Part shown: positions 39,601 through 51,603 of the stretch, in pieces | Layout of the letters: each line of letters opens with the position of its first letter | How positions within the stretch are numbered: the stretch's first letter is position 1 | Assembly (NCBI GenBank): GCA_016806645.1 | Contig: JACSYO010001674.1 | Location: 5,071,501-5,135,500 of the forward strand | Length of the DNA stretch: 64,000 nucleotides | Origin: Ophiodon elongatus | Taxonomy: Eukaryota; Chordata; Actinopteri; Perciformes; Hexagrammidae | Reading direction: 5' to 3' | Translations under genes and position numbers: made by a program | Notes under the pieces: generated by a model | Told to the model about the DNA's origin: nothing | Database searches by the model: none | The model's input: the letters and a program-made list of their open reading frames with translations, nothing else

Positions 39601-39654
39601 TACTTATTTAACAACAATTGTAGTGCTGAATTTAAGATAATAAAAAAGTAATAG
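36601..39654. other. Intronic stretch, nothing assigned
   Basis: An 18-nt T run lies at 37135-37152. The longest plus frame of the window (136 codons, 39084-39494) lies here but has no recognisable domain. Confidence 0.5.
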
Positions 39655-40150
39655 TCATCTCTGCCAGGAGATCATGTGTCTGTCTATCCGTCTGTCTAGC
39701 CCCACATAATCTCATAAAGCCTACTGCTTGACATTGTGGTCTAATATTTTAGTGCTCATTCATGACTGTATGCTCAAGGACCTCTTTTTGAAAACATTTT
39801 AAATGGTTTCTACCATCATTGACTGCTGACTCTTCACCACTCTTAACAGGCCAGCGTGGGATCATTTGCGTCAGCAAGTGATCAATAATTGCTTCAGTTT
39901 GGACCCTTCTTTGGACATTTTATCAGTGGTTGTTTGAAAACAGGGCTCGAGACTAACTGTGTTCTGTCATCCCAGGATCGCGCTGACTACAACTGAGCTC
40001 CTCTACGCATGTCGGTAGGTGGACAGCTACTGTAGTCAGCTGTTGGCAGCCACTGGGTCGTCTCGCTGGTTCGATTTTTATACAATTTACGGGAAGATTT
40101 CTGTCATTTTATTTAGCTAATTTAATGGTTTGTCAGCAGCGGGGGGGGGG

Positions 40151-40203
<53 letters not shown>

Positions 40204-40205
40204 GG

Positions 40206-40277
<72 letters not shown>

Positions 40278-40830
40278 TGTGTCTAGAGCCAGCATATTTC
40301 ACATCCCACTCAGTTATTATGTATATATTTTGACCAAACCAGAGTGAGTGATTGTTTGAACAGCGAAAAGACCAACCAACAGGGTTTTATTTTGTTTCTG
40401 TCAAGTTCGAATGTGCCAAATGACAAACACCGACGACAATGGAGCGCGTGTCTCATAATGACGGTAGGAGGCCAGCTAGTTAGCCGTTAGCAGCCGGTGG
40501 GCAGCCGATTCCTGCGGTGCGTTTGGCTAACAGAGCTAATATGCTAATGGATAAAAAAACATAACACACAGCAGTACCGAAGGTTTCTGGTTCAGAAGAA
40601 GCATTAAACAGTCAACATAAAGCAATACTCAGTGAACTGCAGTTTAGCTGCACGGAGACGGCTGCATAGAATAAAATGAGATTGTATCTGTTGTCTGAGC
40701 TGTGCGAGTGAAAAACCTGTCTGATACGCAAAGGAGGGGAATTGGGTTTTGTATTGATTCAATCAAACACTACAGCAGTTGTTATTGTAGACACAAGTAG
40801 CAAAAATCTGAACTCTACTGAGTGCACTTT
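39655..40830 (+). mobile_element. Dispersed repeat family E, copy 1, interrupted by a purine tract
   Basis: CATCTCTGCCAGGAGATCAT, GTATGCTCAAGGACCTCT, CATTGACTGCTGACTCTTCA and CACTCTTAACAGGCC match, in order, blocks at 58916-59175. CAATCAAACACTACAGCAGT with GTAGACAC near 40761-40795 matches 59403-59440. The two copies are strongly diverged, and this one is longer because it includes extra sequence and the 40141-40273 simple repeat. Ends are approximate. Confidence 0.6.
40141..40273. repeat. 133-bp pure purine tract: G12-(AG)n-G-run-(AG)n
   Basis: Starts with 12 G, continues with (AG)n, has a second G run at about 40192-40208, then a longer (AG)n to 40273. There is no pyrimidine in the tract. 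The mirror-symmetric polypurine composition is suitable for triplex (H-DNA) and the G runs for quadruplex formation. The open frames read through it on both strands are artefacts of composition. Confidence 0.97.
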
Positions 40831-43629
40831 CCTAGTTATCACTGTATAATCTTCAACAAACGAACGGCATCACTCTGGATGAATGAACACTGCGCGTTCA
40901 ACAAAGTCAACACATCTCAGGGTTGTGATTTGTGACTGTACATGCAAACTGAGTTCGGGAAGCGTTGAGTTGAAAGGAAAATGTGGATGAATCCTTGTTG
41001 ATTTATTCCGTCCAAGAACACACTCTGCACCAGTGGAGAAGGTCTTCTTTTGTCAACAGAAAGCTGCAGGAGCTGATGTGTTTTTCAATCAGAGTGATTT
41101 ACTGTTTAATGACATGCTTCAGCTTCAAGAGTGTCAGCACCCGTCCGTTGTAATCCACTGCCCTCCCACAAGCCCATACAGCTATAGTGGATAGCAATCA
41201 CAAGGGACCCTATCAGTGGGTGCTCACTCTGAAGGGCCTTAGGCATGTGGAATTATCATGTCATTGGTGAAAAGAGCTGGAGCCCGGGAGTAAATGCAAC
41301 CAGCCTTCCCAGATGGAGTTAGTCAGATACAAGGGCTTGAATGTCATTGTCGCAGTTAGTTGGCCAACTACAAAGCAATGAATTCCACTCTTCCTTTTCT
41401 ATCCCTGCATTCGTGTTCCTCTGCCATCAAGTAGTACTGCAAAACTCGAATTGGCTCTTTTCTTTATTGGATTTGAAGCTATTCGTTTCCCTGATGAGTG
41501 AGTGTCGTGACCCTCAGTGCCATGCATCCTGTTAAAAACCTGACGTTTAATTAAAAAATAAATAAAATACACGCCAACAGGGAAATAAGTCTCCCACCAA
41601 CTGAATACATTAAAAGACACATTTTTAGGAGATACAAAGTTTAAGTTGAACAGCATAAGCCACATAAGGCTGTGGTAATAAAAACAGAGGATGACCGCTG
41701 CTGGAGCATTCAAGTTGGCCCCGGGGATTTGGACTGCCAGAACCTTCCATGGTCACACCGTCAGGAAAAATGACACACACAGCCATGTCTGGTGTGGATT
41801 AGCCAACTGGGAATGTGCATGTACAGGGATAAATGTCCCATTAGCTTTTGTGTTTCCTCAGGAGATTTGCAATGCCTGATATAATCGGTGTGGGGATTTA
41901 CCATGCATTTGTTTATTAACATTCCTGGACACAAGTAGGTAACTTTAAAAAAGACCAATGCAGCATTCTTCAAAAGCATTAAAATGTAAAACGCATTGGG
42001 TTACAGGTATGATTTCTAGTGCAGTGGATGAAAAAAGAAAATAGAAAAAGAAAAAACGGGGAGGATACGGTTTTTAACATGACTGCCAACTGAAAGAGAA
42101 TCTACATGTTGAATAATGAGATCTGACAAAGAAATATATAATATCAATTATATTTGTTCAAGGGACCCTCACAACTGGGTTTTCCTTAAGTCTACGGTCT
42201 TTCAGTCCACACAAATCCGATGATGCTGTAAAATGGTGCTGAAGTGACTCAAATAGCAATCTCCCTCTGCCTGGGTAACAATCATTATCATGACATATCT
42301 GGTAAACTTTATGAGAATAAAGCTAAAGTTATGACATGTCAGTAGAATAAGATGCATTTTTAGTTGAGAGGATATTGCAAACCTGCATCTTTCTTGCCAG
42401 CTAAATATAGATCCATCTGCCGTCTCGCTTCATTATTGCACCTGGATATGATCTGTTATCATTGTTCTTTGGCTGCCAATCTCAGTAATTGAGGGAGAAA
42501 TCAACCAATTTCTGCTGAGGGAGGGCAGTATCTCTGCTTTTTGAAAAACGACTGCACTCAAAAAGTCAGGCATCTATGTAGAAATGTATGAGAAAAATAT
42601 TATTTGGTGAAGCCATGAAAATGTGTTCGGACCGAATAAAAATAAGTTTATATACCAGGCTTCCCCCTTCAACTTCTGTGCCCCTTTCATGGCCTTTTTC
42701 GGAGACGCAAATTATGTATTTGTGAAGCAGGATTTTACTGTCAGGCATTGTCTGCCTATCACAATGCCGGTAAACTCCAGGAACTGATTTTCCTCCCAAC
42801 GAAAAGAGTGGGTGAGCCACCAGAGCTGCGACTCAGCGACTCTGCACTGAACAAAAGCGGTTTGTTTGAAGAACAACCTGAACCTTCAACATAGGACATT
42901 CTGCATGGAGCACACAGCACAGTGAGCAAACAGAGCCCTGTGGCACAGTGCTGCAGGGTGACACACTAAGGAACTGTCAGCAGCCGAGTATATAGGAGGT
43001 AATGAGGTAAATGTTGCTTTTTTGAGCTGACGATGCAATTGTTTGTCCATGAAATAGTTTGTGTAGTAGGGTTGTGTAGAATTACTGAAATAAACGTGTC
43101 ATAAGAATTGGAGGGCAACTGCAGGGACGGATTCACTCGGTGTTGGTGATTGTATGAATTTCACTGGGATTTAAACAAACTTGGAGTAAGTGTAAAATTA
43201 AACATTCATGTAGAAACGGTCCCTTGCATCACAGAGAACAACACATGAGCATAACGTAACTGGTAACTGGTATGGGGGAATTACTCACAATGTTCTATCT
43301 AGCATATCTAGAGTAAGTGAATCAGCTGCAGACAGGAACTGAAGCGTGAAGTGGCCAAAGTGTCTGCTCTGCTCAGAAATGTTTATTTTGCCTGAAAAAT
43401 TAAGTGGACACCTGCAGTAGAAACACACAATATGTTCCCAAATCCTGCCTCAGCCCCTCAAAAAAGTCATTTTTCAAAGAGGAGTTTGTGATTCTATTCA
43501 TTATTCTGTATTCCTCTTCCATAGAAGCCGCTGGCATAAAGAATTTTGGTGTTTTACATGAAGTAAACACATTTAGAGCTAAGCGGGAGTCACAGTCCAA
43601 TTTCTTTGCACACACAACCTTGTACTTCC
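40831..43629. other. Intronic stretch, nothing assigned
   Basis: Moderately AT-rich unique-looking DNA. Frames such as 41399-41713 (minus) and 42566-42820 (minus) carry no recognisable domain. Confidence 0.5.
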
Positions 43630-43705
43630 ATCTTTGTGAGGACATTCATTGACATAATGCATTCGCTAGCCCCTTACCCTAATATTAACCATCCGAGCTA
43701 AATTA
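43630..43705. mobile_element. Fragment of a fish repeat with TTGTGAGGACATT
   Basis: CTTTGTGAGGACATTCATTG followed by GCTAGCCCCTTACCCTAATA and TTAACCATC resembles the high-copy fish sequence 'TTGTGAGGACAT ... CCTTACCCTAACCTTAACC'. Only one side is present. Confidence 0.5.
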
Positions 43706-46700
43706 CCATAAAAATATCACAATTTATTTACAATAAACAAGGGGATGTTTGTGTTCATTCTAAAATATATAGAAAAAAATATTGAATTCATCAGCGCCTG
43801 TAAATAAAATAAACAATCTACAAAATCAGCTACCTGGCAATTTGTTTCTATTTTCCCATTACTTAGTAATAAATAAACACAACACAGAATTCTAGAGCTC
43901 AGAGGAATGAAATGTCACAGAGCCTTGGAAATATTTCAGTATGTTTTCAATAGGTTAAACAGGACCCGGGTACCATATTAATAAAGGCCTCAAAGGAGTC
44001 ATGATGCTGTTACCAAGGAGGCAAGTTGTCCCGGTAACCCATAGACAGACTCACTAGGGAATCAATCACTGTTTGTGCATTCAATCTGTAGACCCCTGCA
44101 TCACCACAGGTCATGAGCAATGGCAGGAAACGAGGGAAGAGACGGGGGCAGTGTGGAGAAATGGCCATTCTGAATGTCAAACGGTTAGATTTGAGGAACG
44201 CATCCAGCATGCAGGGAACATAAACTGCAGAGTCAATTTATCATAGCGGAATTGCTGCAGTTACAAGAAGGCCGTTTCATGTTGTTTCAGTGACTATTCA
44301 CAACATCTTTGCACTCGTTTGCGCTTGTTTTTCTCCACTTTGAAGCCTCACTCATCCACTTCAGAAACACAATCTCCCAAAGGCAGCATTTATTTTTTAT
44401 TTTTACTCAAACCATTTTAGTGTTGAGGCAAAAAGAGGAGACCCAGTTTGCCTTGATGTTCCAAAAGGGGGAAAAAAAGAAAGAAGAAACAGTGACCTCA
44501 ATTAAGATATTGACAATTGAGTGTATTGAGTTTGCGTGACAAGCGCAACCTGCATTGTTGTGCTGGTGGCTCAGCTTATTTCTGATATTGTATTATATAT
44601 TTTTATTAAATCAAGTGGCCTCCAAAAGGACTCTCGCAGCTGTTGTATCCTCATTTTTTTTGCTCACGGCAAAGTATGTTTTTTCCTCTTCAGATCAGAC
44701 AATGGTACGAAAGACAGATAAAAAGAAATCCTGTCATCTCGCTCACTTCAGTTTTCCATTGCATCACGAACAACATGACGCCTCTGCCCTTAAATGGAGT
44801 GCATAATCTTCAATCTATGCTTATAAAATCATCGGACAGCCTTGAGGCCGAGTTTTGTAAATGGAAGTGGGAGTGAGTGAAAGGAAAGGGACTGGGAAAC
44901 AAAAGAGGAGTCATTCTGCTTTTTGAGAAAAAAATTGCTAATGATCAAGGTGAGACTGTGATAAAAACTGCAGTGGCGATGGCAGAAGAGAAATACAATT
45001 TAAGGGCTACATAAATGCATAACTATATGTAGGCTGAAAGTTCAAAGAATGCCACATAAGCACAGATGCGTGGGATGATTCAAGGCATTTCATTTTAAAA
45101 GTGATCATCGAAAGAGAATCTCTGGATCGTCAAGTCTTTTTGTTGGACGTATCAAGCTCAAGTTTAAGGTGTTTCTTCCTTTGTAGTCCAGTTACAAGAA
45201 GAGAACCTTCATACATGGTGTGTCAACGAAGCTTTGTGACTAGACTGCTGTCCTCTCCCCAATGATCCGATCACTCAGTCGGTCTGCCCTGAAAGATACA
45301 CGGACTCTGAGACCATCTACCTGTTAGCCCAGTTCCTCAGCACCAATCTGGCCCTGTGCATAGGGCATAATCCATGGTTAAATGGTATATCAAAAAAGGC
45401 CTTAAAAGCCAGTGGTGATTTGTTCATCACTCAAGAGCCAGGCAAACTGGTAAGGGGATAAAAATGAAACTTGCATGCCGATTTATCAGCGCTGCGGTGA
45501 GGATTAACGGACTGCCAGCCCCCCCGCCTGCATCGCCAACCTACTGCCTGCATGCTTTGTTTCATCAGCTTTTAAACCCCACTCTGTCTCTGCAAAGTGC
45601 TGCAAAGGAGACAGCCTTTAGTCCTCTACTCATTGATACAATTCACCTCTATGGAGGTGCACAAGCATCTGGGTGAGGTAAGCAAAGCATCCACTTTTTT
45701 TTTCCTCCTTTTACAATTCAACCTTTACCGTCAAACAAAGGAGAAAGGAGACACGCCCAAACCCAATTACAAGCTTTGCTCTGTGAGGGAGAAGGAGGCC
45801 ACATGACCGCTGATATAGAAGAGAAACAAATAATAAAAAAACACATAACACACATAACACACATCCCCACTTTCATTTACAGTTTTTTTTTTTTTTCTCC
45901 AACACAGTCGGTCTGGCACTATCATGCTTTTGTACTATGTGGAATTGCATCTCATTTTTTCTTTTTTTGTACTAAAATCCACACAAAGTAACTACTCCGC
46001 TCACCACCAGAATTATTCATTGCAGGGTGGGGTGATGAGCAGACCTGTATTAAAAACCACCAGAAGAGGAGACAGCTGTCCCAGCCCACGTTCTTATGTG
46101 ATCTCTGCTTAGGGAGCAGGCTGGTATTCCAAAGCCCCATCTGAAAACAAATTAAAGAGGATTAGAGGCTGCTACTGCAGCTCCTCTCCTCTCTGTTCTG
46201 GGGAATAGAGTGTCCTGCTGGCTAAAATGGTGACCTTCACATTGACTTCCTGTCCTGTGTACAGGTGCACGGCCGCAAACATTGGGGTCGTACTATGGAT
46301 TCAGCAAAAATGTCACAGTGAGTACCTTGAAGGTATAGGAGGGTCAAAAAGAGTACATGACCAGCTGAATAAATTGGTGATTGTGTTATAGCATCAATAA
46401 GTACTAAGTAAATATCATCCAAAGCGGTGTTGGTTTTGTACTCCCTCACATTAGATTTAAAAAACATCCACATCAAATGAATGGTGTAGGAATTTGCAGG
46501 AAATAGAGTACCCCTTGTATTATATATTATACCGTGGTGATACTCTGCCAGGCCTGAACTGCAGCTCTCTCCATGTCTTGTTTTGAAAGCTGTCTACCTT
46601 GAGTGTGGTCTTCAGTCAATGAAACATCTGTTCAGGTGGATTGAGGTTAAGTGACTGATCTGCCCAGACAAGAATATTCCACTGTCTGGCCATTAAAGGT

Positions 46701-47289
46701 TCTCTGTACGGGATTAAGAGCATTAATATAGCGGCAAACAACCATTTGCTATGTAAAAATATAGTGGAGTTATGTCTATCCCCAGGATAACACTGTATGC
46801 TCTGTCAGCACTGTTAACAGCGAGCCACCGGCTCAGCAGTCGCTATGTTGAGAGCCATGCATGCAAAGGTAACAGAAATGTAATGAGTTCGGTATTGAGC
46901 TTCTTTAAAGAGACTGGTTGGATCATTGTTCCACTGAAATATCCCAAAGAGTGGGGGAACATACATCAAACAAGCTTTAGCTGCTGTTCACCTCAAACAC
47001 CCTCAAGACTGCATGTTAGCAATCTGTCTTCACAGTCATTGTTTGATGACAAGCCTAATATGCTGGAATAGGCAAAAACAGAAATGATGTAACTGTCGAA
47101 ACACTTAATGACTGCACCTTACATTTCCATAATTGTCTTTTCACTTTGGGTCTAAAAGCTACAGTAACTGTTGCCATATCAATTAAATGGTAATTTTCTG
47201 TGACTTTCCATTTCCATGTACAACTAATGCTTAAAAAGAAAAGAAAGTAGTCAACATCAACATTGAAAACCTTGATAATTTATGTCAGT
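43706..47289. other. Intronic stretch with minor simple repeats
   Basis: ACACATAAC repeats lie at about 45839-45864 and a T run at 45893-45906. No exon was recognised. Confidence 0.5.
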
Positions 47290-47830
47290 TAGAACAAATT
47301 TGTACTTATTCAGTGAAATGTCTCAACATCTACTGGATGATATGGGAACAATATTTTGTACGGACATTCATGCTTCCCAGAAGATGTGTGCTTATGACTT
47401 CAGTAACCTTGGCTTTACATCTAGCATCGGCATGAGGTTGTCACTTGTGGTTTTGAGTAAAACGCCTTAACAACTATTGGACGGATTGTCGTTATGACAT
47501 TTTTTACACACGTTCATGTCCCCGGGAGCAGGGGGTAAAAAGTTAGGTGATTCTGACTTTTCTACTAGCACTTTCATTTATGACCAAATACTTGCAAATC
47601 TAATGGCATTCCTATCAGCCTCAGCTGTGCTTTACTTTATGCTAGTTAGCAAATGTTAACAAGTCAATTTACTAAGCTAAGATGGTGAACATGACAAACA
47701 ATATGCATGCTAATCATCAGCAAGTCAGCATTGCCATGTATGGGCCCGTTAACATCCTGAGGTTGATATTTGGCTCTAAGCACCACTGTAATTAAGTGCA
47801 GTCTCAAAGGGCTGCAAACTCTATCAGCTC
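47290..47830 (+). mobile_element. Dispersed teleost repeat family F with internal duplication
   Basis: The right half reads CAACTATTGGACGGATTGTC, CACACGTTCATGTCCC, TTTATGACCAAATACTTGCA, GCATTCCTATCAGCCTCAGC, GTTAGCAAATGTTAACAAGT, GCTAAGATGGTGAACATGAC and GGCTCTAAGCACCACTGTAA, a very familiar acanthomorph repeat. The left half (47326-47380: CAACATCTACTGGATGATAT, then GTACGGACATTCATGCTTCC) is a diverged second version of the same opening, so the element holds a partial tandem duplication about 150 bp apart. Confidence 0.75.
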
Positions 47831-48320
47831 TAAAAACATTGTCACATCAGGGAGGCACAGACGGCAACCATCCTGTACTATATGACTTTACCTTATGTTT
47901 GAAGCAGTGTCTGTTTGACCCCGAATAAATGTCAGTCCCTCTCCATGGCTACCCGCGGTCTTCTTTGATTGAACCAAGGGCATTTTTACTGATGAGAAAG
48001 ACACTGGTTTGATCATCTGTCAACATTGTCCCGCATGGTTACAGTAACACCTCACACTAATCAGTCTTCATTAACTCTGGTGTCACATGTATAATTCAGC
48101 TGTCATTTTACCCGCCTACATGTCCCCTCCCACTGCTAGCGAGTGGCACTCAAAGGATCCACGTCCTGCGGCTATTTCCCTTTAGACATTTTCAGACCTC
48201 GCGGAAATACGGATTGCATCAGAGATCACAGATCAGAGGAGGCATATTTTGGATTTATATGGCAGCAGATACAATGATAAAAGCTACTAAAGATCAGTGG
48301 GATTCCATCTATCTATTCCA
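47831..48320. other. Non-coding stretch, nothing assigned
   Basis: Somewhat more GC-rich than its surroundings near 48120-48240. No element or exon can be named. Confidence 0.45.
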
Positions 48321-48431
48321 ATGAGAAGCAGGGCTGTTTTGAGGCAAGGCCCAGCATCTTGCATCTTCCTCATTCTGGTCCTACTTCTTGCGCCTGGAGA
48401 CATGACTTATCAAGTGGAAACATTGCCATAA
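48321..48431 (+). other. 36-codon frame with signal-peptide-like sequence
   Basis: The frame opens with ATG and encodes MRSRAVLRQ, a small polar stretch, then the strongly hydrophobic CIFLILVLLLAPG before a TAA at 48429. Basic N-terminus, hydrophobic core and small residues after it are the pattern of a secretory signal. Against it: a weak start context (C at -3), no good GT donor before the stop, and opposite strand to igsf21. It may be chance. It cannot be the missing igsf21 first exon in the present orientation. Confidence 0.2.
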
Positions 48432-48731
48432 ACTGGATTCCCTGAGGACACCTTTTCTTGTTTAAGATCTTTGAGGGGAAGAGTGATACTTGAAGACAGG
48501 AAGAAAATTATCGAGAATTACGTCTATAGTTTCTCTGAAAGTGGGCAAGACTGAACGGGAGATTGTAGCGATTTTCCAAAATTAGACAAATTCATCTAAT
48601 CTCCCTACCTCCATTATACCCCTCAATTATTCTTCTAATCTTGCACTCCTGCATGCCTTAATGGCTTATTTTTTTCATCTCCTTCTTTGAGCTGATGTAT
48701 TTCTATAGACGAGGAAAAGAAAGCAAGAGAT

Positions 48732-48734
<3 letters not shown>
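48432..48734. other. Non-coding stretch, nothing assigned
   Basis: No recognisable feature. Confidence 0.45.
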
Positions 48735-48790
<56 letters not shown>

Positions 48791-48791
48791 A
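48735..48791. repeat. Compound (GT)n(GA)n microsatellite
   Basis: About 20 GT units pass directly into about 8 GA units and end at GAACAACC. Confidence 0.97.
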
Positions 48792-49675
48792 CAACCTATC
48801 CCTCGTCTTGAGTGAGGGGAAGTGGGAAGGATTGGTATTCACAGCAGTCCCTCCATTTTGGAATCTAGTTCGGTACTTGGCTGTAGCCAACTGCAGCTCT
48901 GACACATGCACATCTCCCCCTCACACTGTTACTAAAAGAGCTACTGTGTTAATTGGGCTAAACTGTGTTAGGGACGGGAGGGGAAATTAATGCACGGCTG
49001 TAAACAGGCATGGATGAATCACATCTGCCAGGTTTATGAGATCAAAGAAGATGTACGGTGCATGTGTCTCTTGCATTTTACTTCCTGTGCACATCGGGTG
49101 AATTGGAAAACAGGCTCTATGTATCTTGAAAAGTAGCTCAATGAAAATCACTGTGTTCCCTATCTGGATTGCGGGTCACACTTCTATGAACACCCCATGT
49201 GGCTTTTCTCCTTCACTCTGTTGTCTCGCATGGTCGAATATCACACATCGACTCGGCTTCGGAAGCATGAAAGGAAGCACGAGACTATACGGTCCACGCC
49301 TACTTTGGCTCAAAAAATAATTGCGAGTAATTCTCGAGATTTGTAACAGCCTTGGAGTGGTGTTATTTTTTTCATATTTACCAAAACCCATCAGGTGGGT
49401 TAAATCAAGCAGTGGAAACAGTCTGCACTGTCATAAAAAGTACACTAATATCAGAACAATACATCTAAGCTTACCGGTACCTGGTTTTATACCTTCTTTA
49501 CTGATTTCAGAGCAGATAACTGATCCTCAGAAAAACCAAGGTAAAGTCCTCTGTCAACCACTACAGAAGACCGATCAATAAGTCATATGAAAGCCATCCT
49601 GATGTCTTTACTTTCCCTGTAGCCACACGACCATCACACACAGCTCCGCTCTCCCCCTCTCTGAGTGCACAGGCA

Positions 49676-49678
<3 letters not shown>
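48792..49678. other. Non-coding stretch between microsatellites
   Basis: No exon or repeat family was recognised. Confidence 0.45.

Positions 49679-49734
<56 letters not shown>
49679..49734. repeat. (AC)28 microsatellite
   Basis: An uninterrupted AC run of 56 bp, preceded by ACTC and followed by TCCGACTCAC. Confidence 0.97.
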
Positions 49735-49736
<2 letters not shown>

Positions 49737-49968
49737 CGACTCACATTGGTGCAAATCAAATGAATGTTTTGTTAACTCTCCCAACACAGGTGGCCTCATG
49801 AAGCCAATCAATCCTAAGTAGTAACAATTCACCATCATGTTCATCAGTTTTTGTCAATGAAGCTGGCACAGTCAAAGATCATTTGCATTTTTTAATTAAT
49901 TAATGGCTCTATTATGTTCATTGCAAAATGGCTACTTATTAACTGCTTGTAGCTTTGAATCACCAAGG

Positions 49969-49970
<2 letters not shown>
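49735..49970. other. Short unique stretch between microsatellites
   Basis: No recognisable feature. Confidence 0.45.

Positions 49971-50026
<56 letters not shown>
49971..50026. repeat. (CT)28 microsatellite
   Basis: An uninterrupted pyrimidine CT run of 56 bp, ending at GAAAAAAC. Confidence 0.97.
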
Positions 50027-50033
<7 letters not shown>

Positions 50034-51603
50034 CTAAAACGTGCAGAGCCAGCGTTGAAAAAAAATGCAATGCACCATACGTCTCGTACAGTAATGCTCT
50101 ACAAGAAACAAGATATCCTTTGGGAACTAAGCAGAAATGATGAGCAGACTGGTGCCCATAAGTCTGAAGCTGTGGGGTGAGAAATGTTTTCTGTTCTGTT
50201 CTCCGTGTGCTAAATTTACTTCAATGCAGCATATGGTATAATATCATAAAACAATGCTGATCTATGTATATGTAATACTAACTTTCAGAGTTTACTGTAG
50301 TGCAAACAGGATGTATGACACACATCGTATGGGTCTAAGTGTGCGGATATCTCTTCTGTCAGTAAAAGCACAACCTACAGAAAAAAAGCCTGGTGGCTGC
50401 AAGACTCAACCAGTGCAATGTGGATCCAGTAATTGTGTGATGGTGCGATAAAAATGAAAATCATCACAACCTGGACAGCTCAAACAGCAACTGTCCCATC
50501 CTTGGGTGAGTGAAGCTGTAAACTGGCCAATAGAAAACAGCTTAAAAGCTTTCTTTACAACAACTTCAAAAGGCGATATTATTCCTGACAGCTCCTTTCA
50601 CGCCTTCGAGAAGGCCATAATTGTGTGTAGCGAGCGCGATGAGAGAATTTCAGCCACAGAAGACAGGTACATGTGTCACACAGATAGAGGCTGCTAAACG
50701 CTTGGATACTTTTTTTCTGGTTACTCTCCCACCATTTTATTTGACTTGTGTTTGTGCACGCAATTATTTATCTTGTGTGTCAAAAATAATTGAATTTGTT
50801 TCAAACGTTATATATGAATCTGCCAGGGATAAAAAGAAAAAAAAAGAAAAAAAAAGACAAACAGCAAGCCCCTCTCAATAACCACCTGCAAGTGTGCAAG
50901 CGATTCTGCGTGCCATGCTAATTGCTAGGAAGGTCAGGATGGCGGCTTCCTGCTCGGCATTGCTGCTTTCCAATGCCATGTGTGCCCGTCACTCACCGCT
51001 GTGACAGGCGGGCGCTATCCCCCTGCGCACCCGAGGTGGCAACAACACTCTCAACATCTTCAACTCATTATTCATATCACTTCATTCATAACACACTAAC
51101 GTAGATATGACAGGAGAAGCATAGCCTATATATCATTGTGTCAATCATTGTGTTTTCATGCAACATTATTGGATATTAATGAATTCAAGACTAAGTTACG
51201 TGTTAAATGGCTTTGTGTCTTAAGTCGGAACACTGGCACTGTGTGTCTATGCGGTGCGCTGTAGATCTTGTGCTACTGGTTAGTGTGATTGTTTAATCAC
51301 AGGCCAGTCGGGGTGGGAAGGATGGGTGTTGGGGAGGCAGAGTAGTGAAGGCATAAAGCTAAATGATGGAAATCCCTGCTGTCACCCAGGGTCCCAGCAG
51401 CATGTTCACTCAGGATGCTCATCTGTCTCAGCTTCCCACTTTAGCAAAGCGGTCTAAATAAGGAACACGAGAGGCATCCTTGGCAAAACCCTGAACCTGT
51501 CCACAAGGTCAGCTATCCCACCGGGGGCCTGGGTTACCGTCATGGGAGACTGGAGCAAATCAGGAATGAACATCCAGCCTGCTCTCCTAGAAATGACGTT
51601 GCC
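50027..51603. other. Non-coding stretch, nothing assigned
   Basis: An A-rich run with spaced G lies at about 50828-50856. A GC-richer patch at 50930-51050 includes a GTGAGTGA donor-like sequence on the minus strand, but no signal-peptide frame fits it. Confidence 0.5.

Noticed and set aside
40117..40333. Open frames on both strands rich in Arg-Glu or Leu-Ser
   Set aside because: These are simply translations of the GA/CT simple repeat.
50900..51060. Possible igsf21 first exon on the minus strand before a GTGAGTGA donor-like site
   Set aside because: In the phase needed, the upstream frame is not hydrophobic and has no suitable initiating Met.
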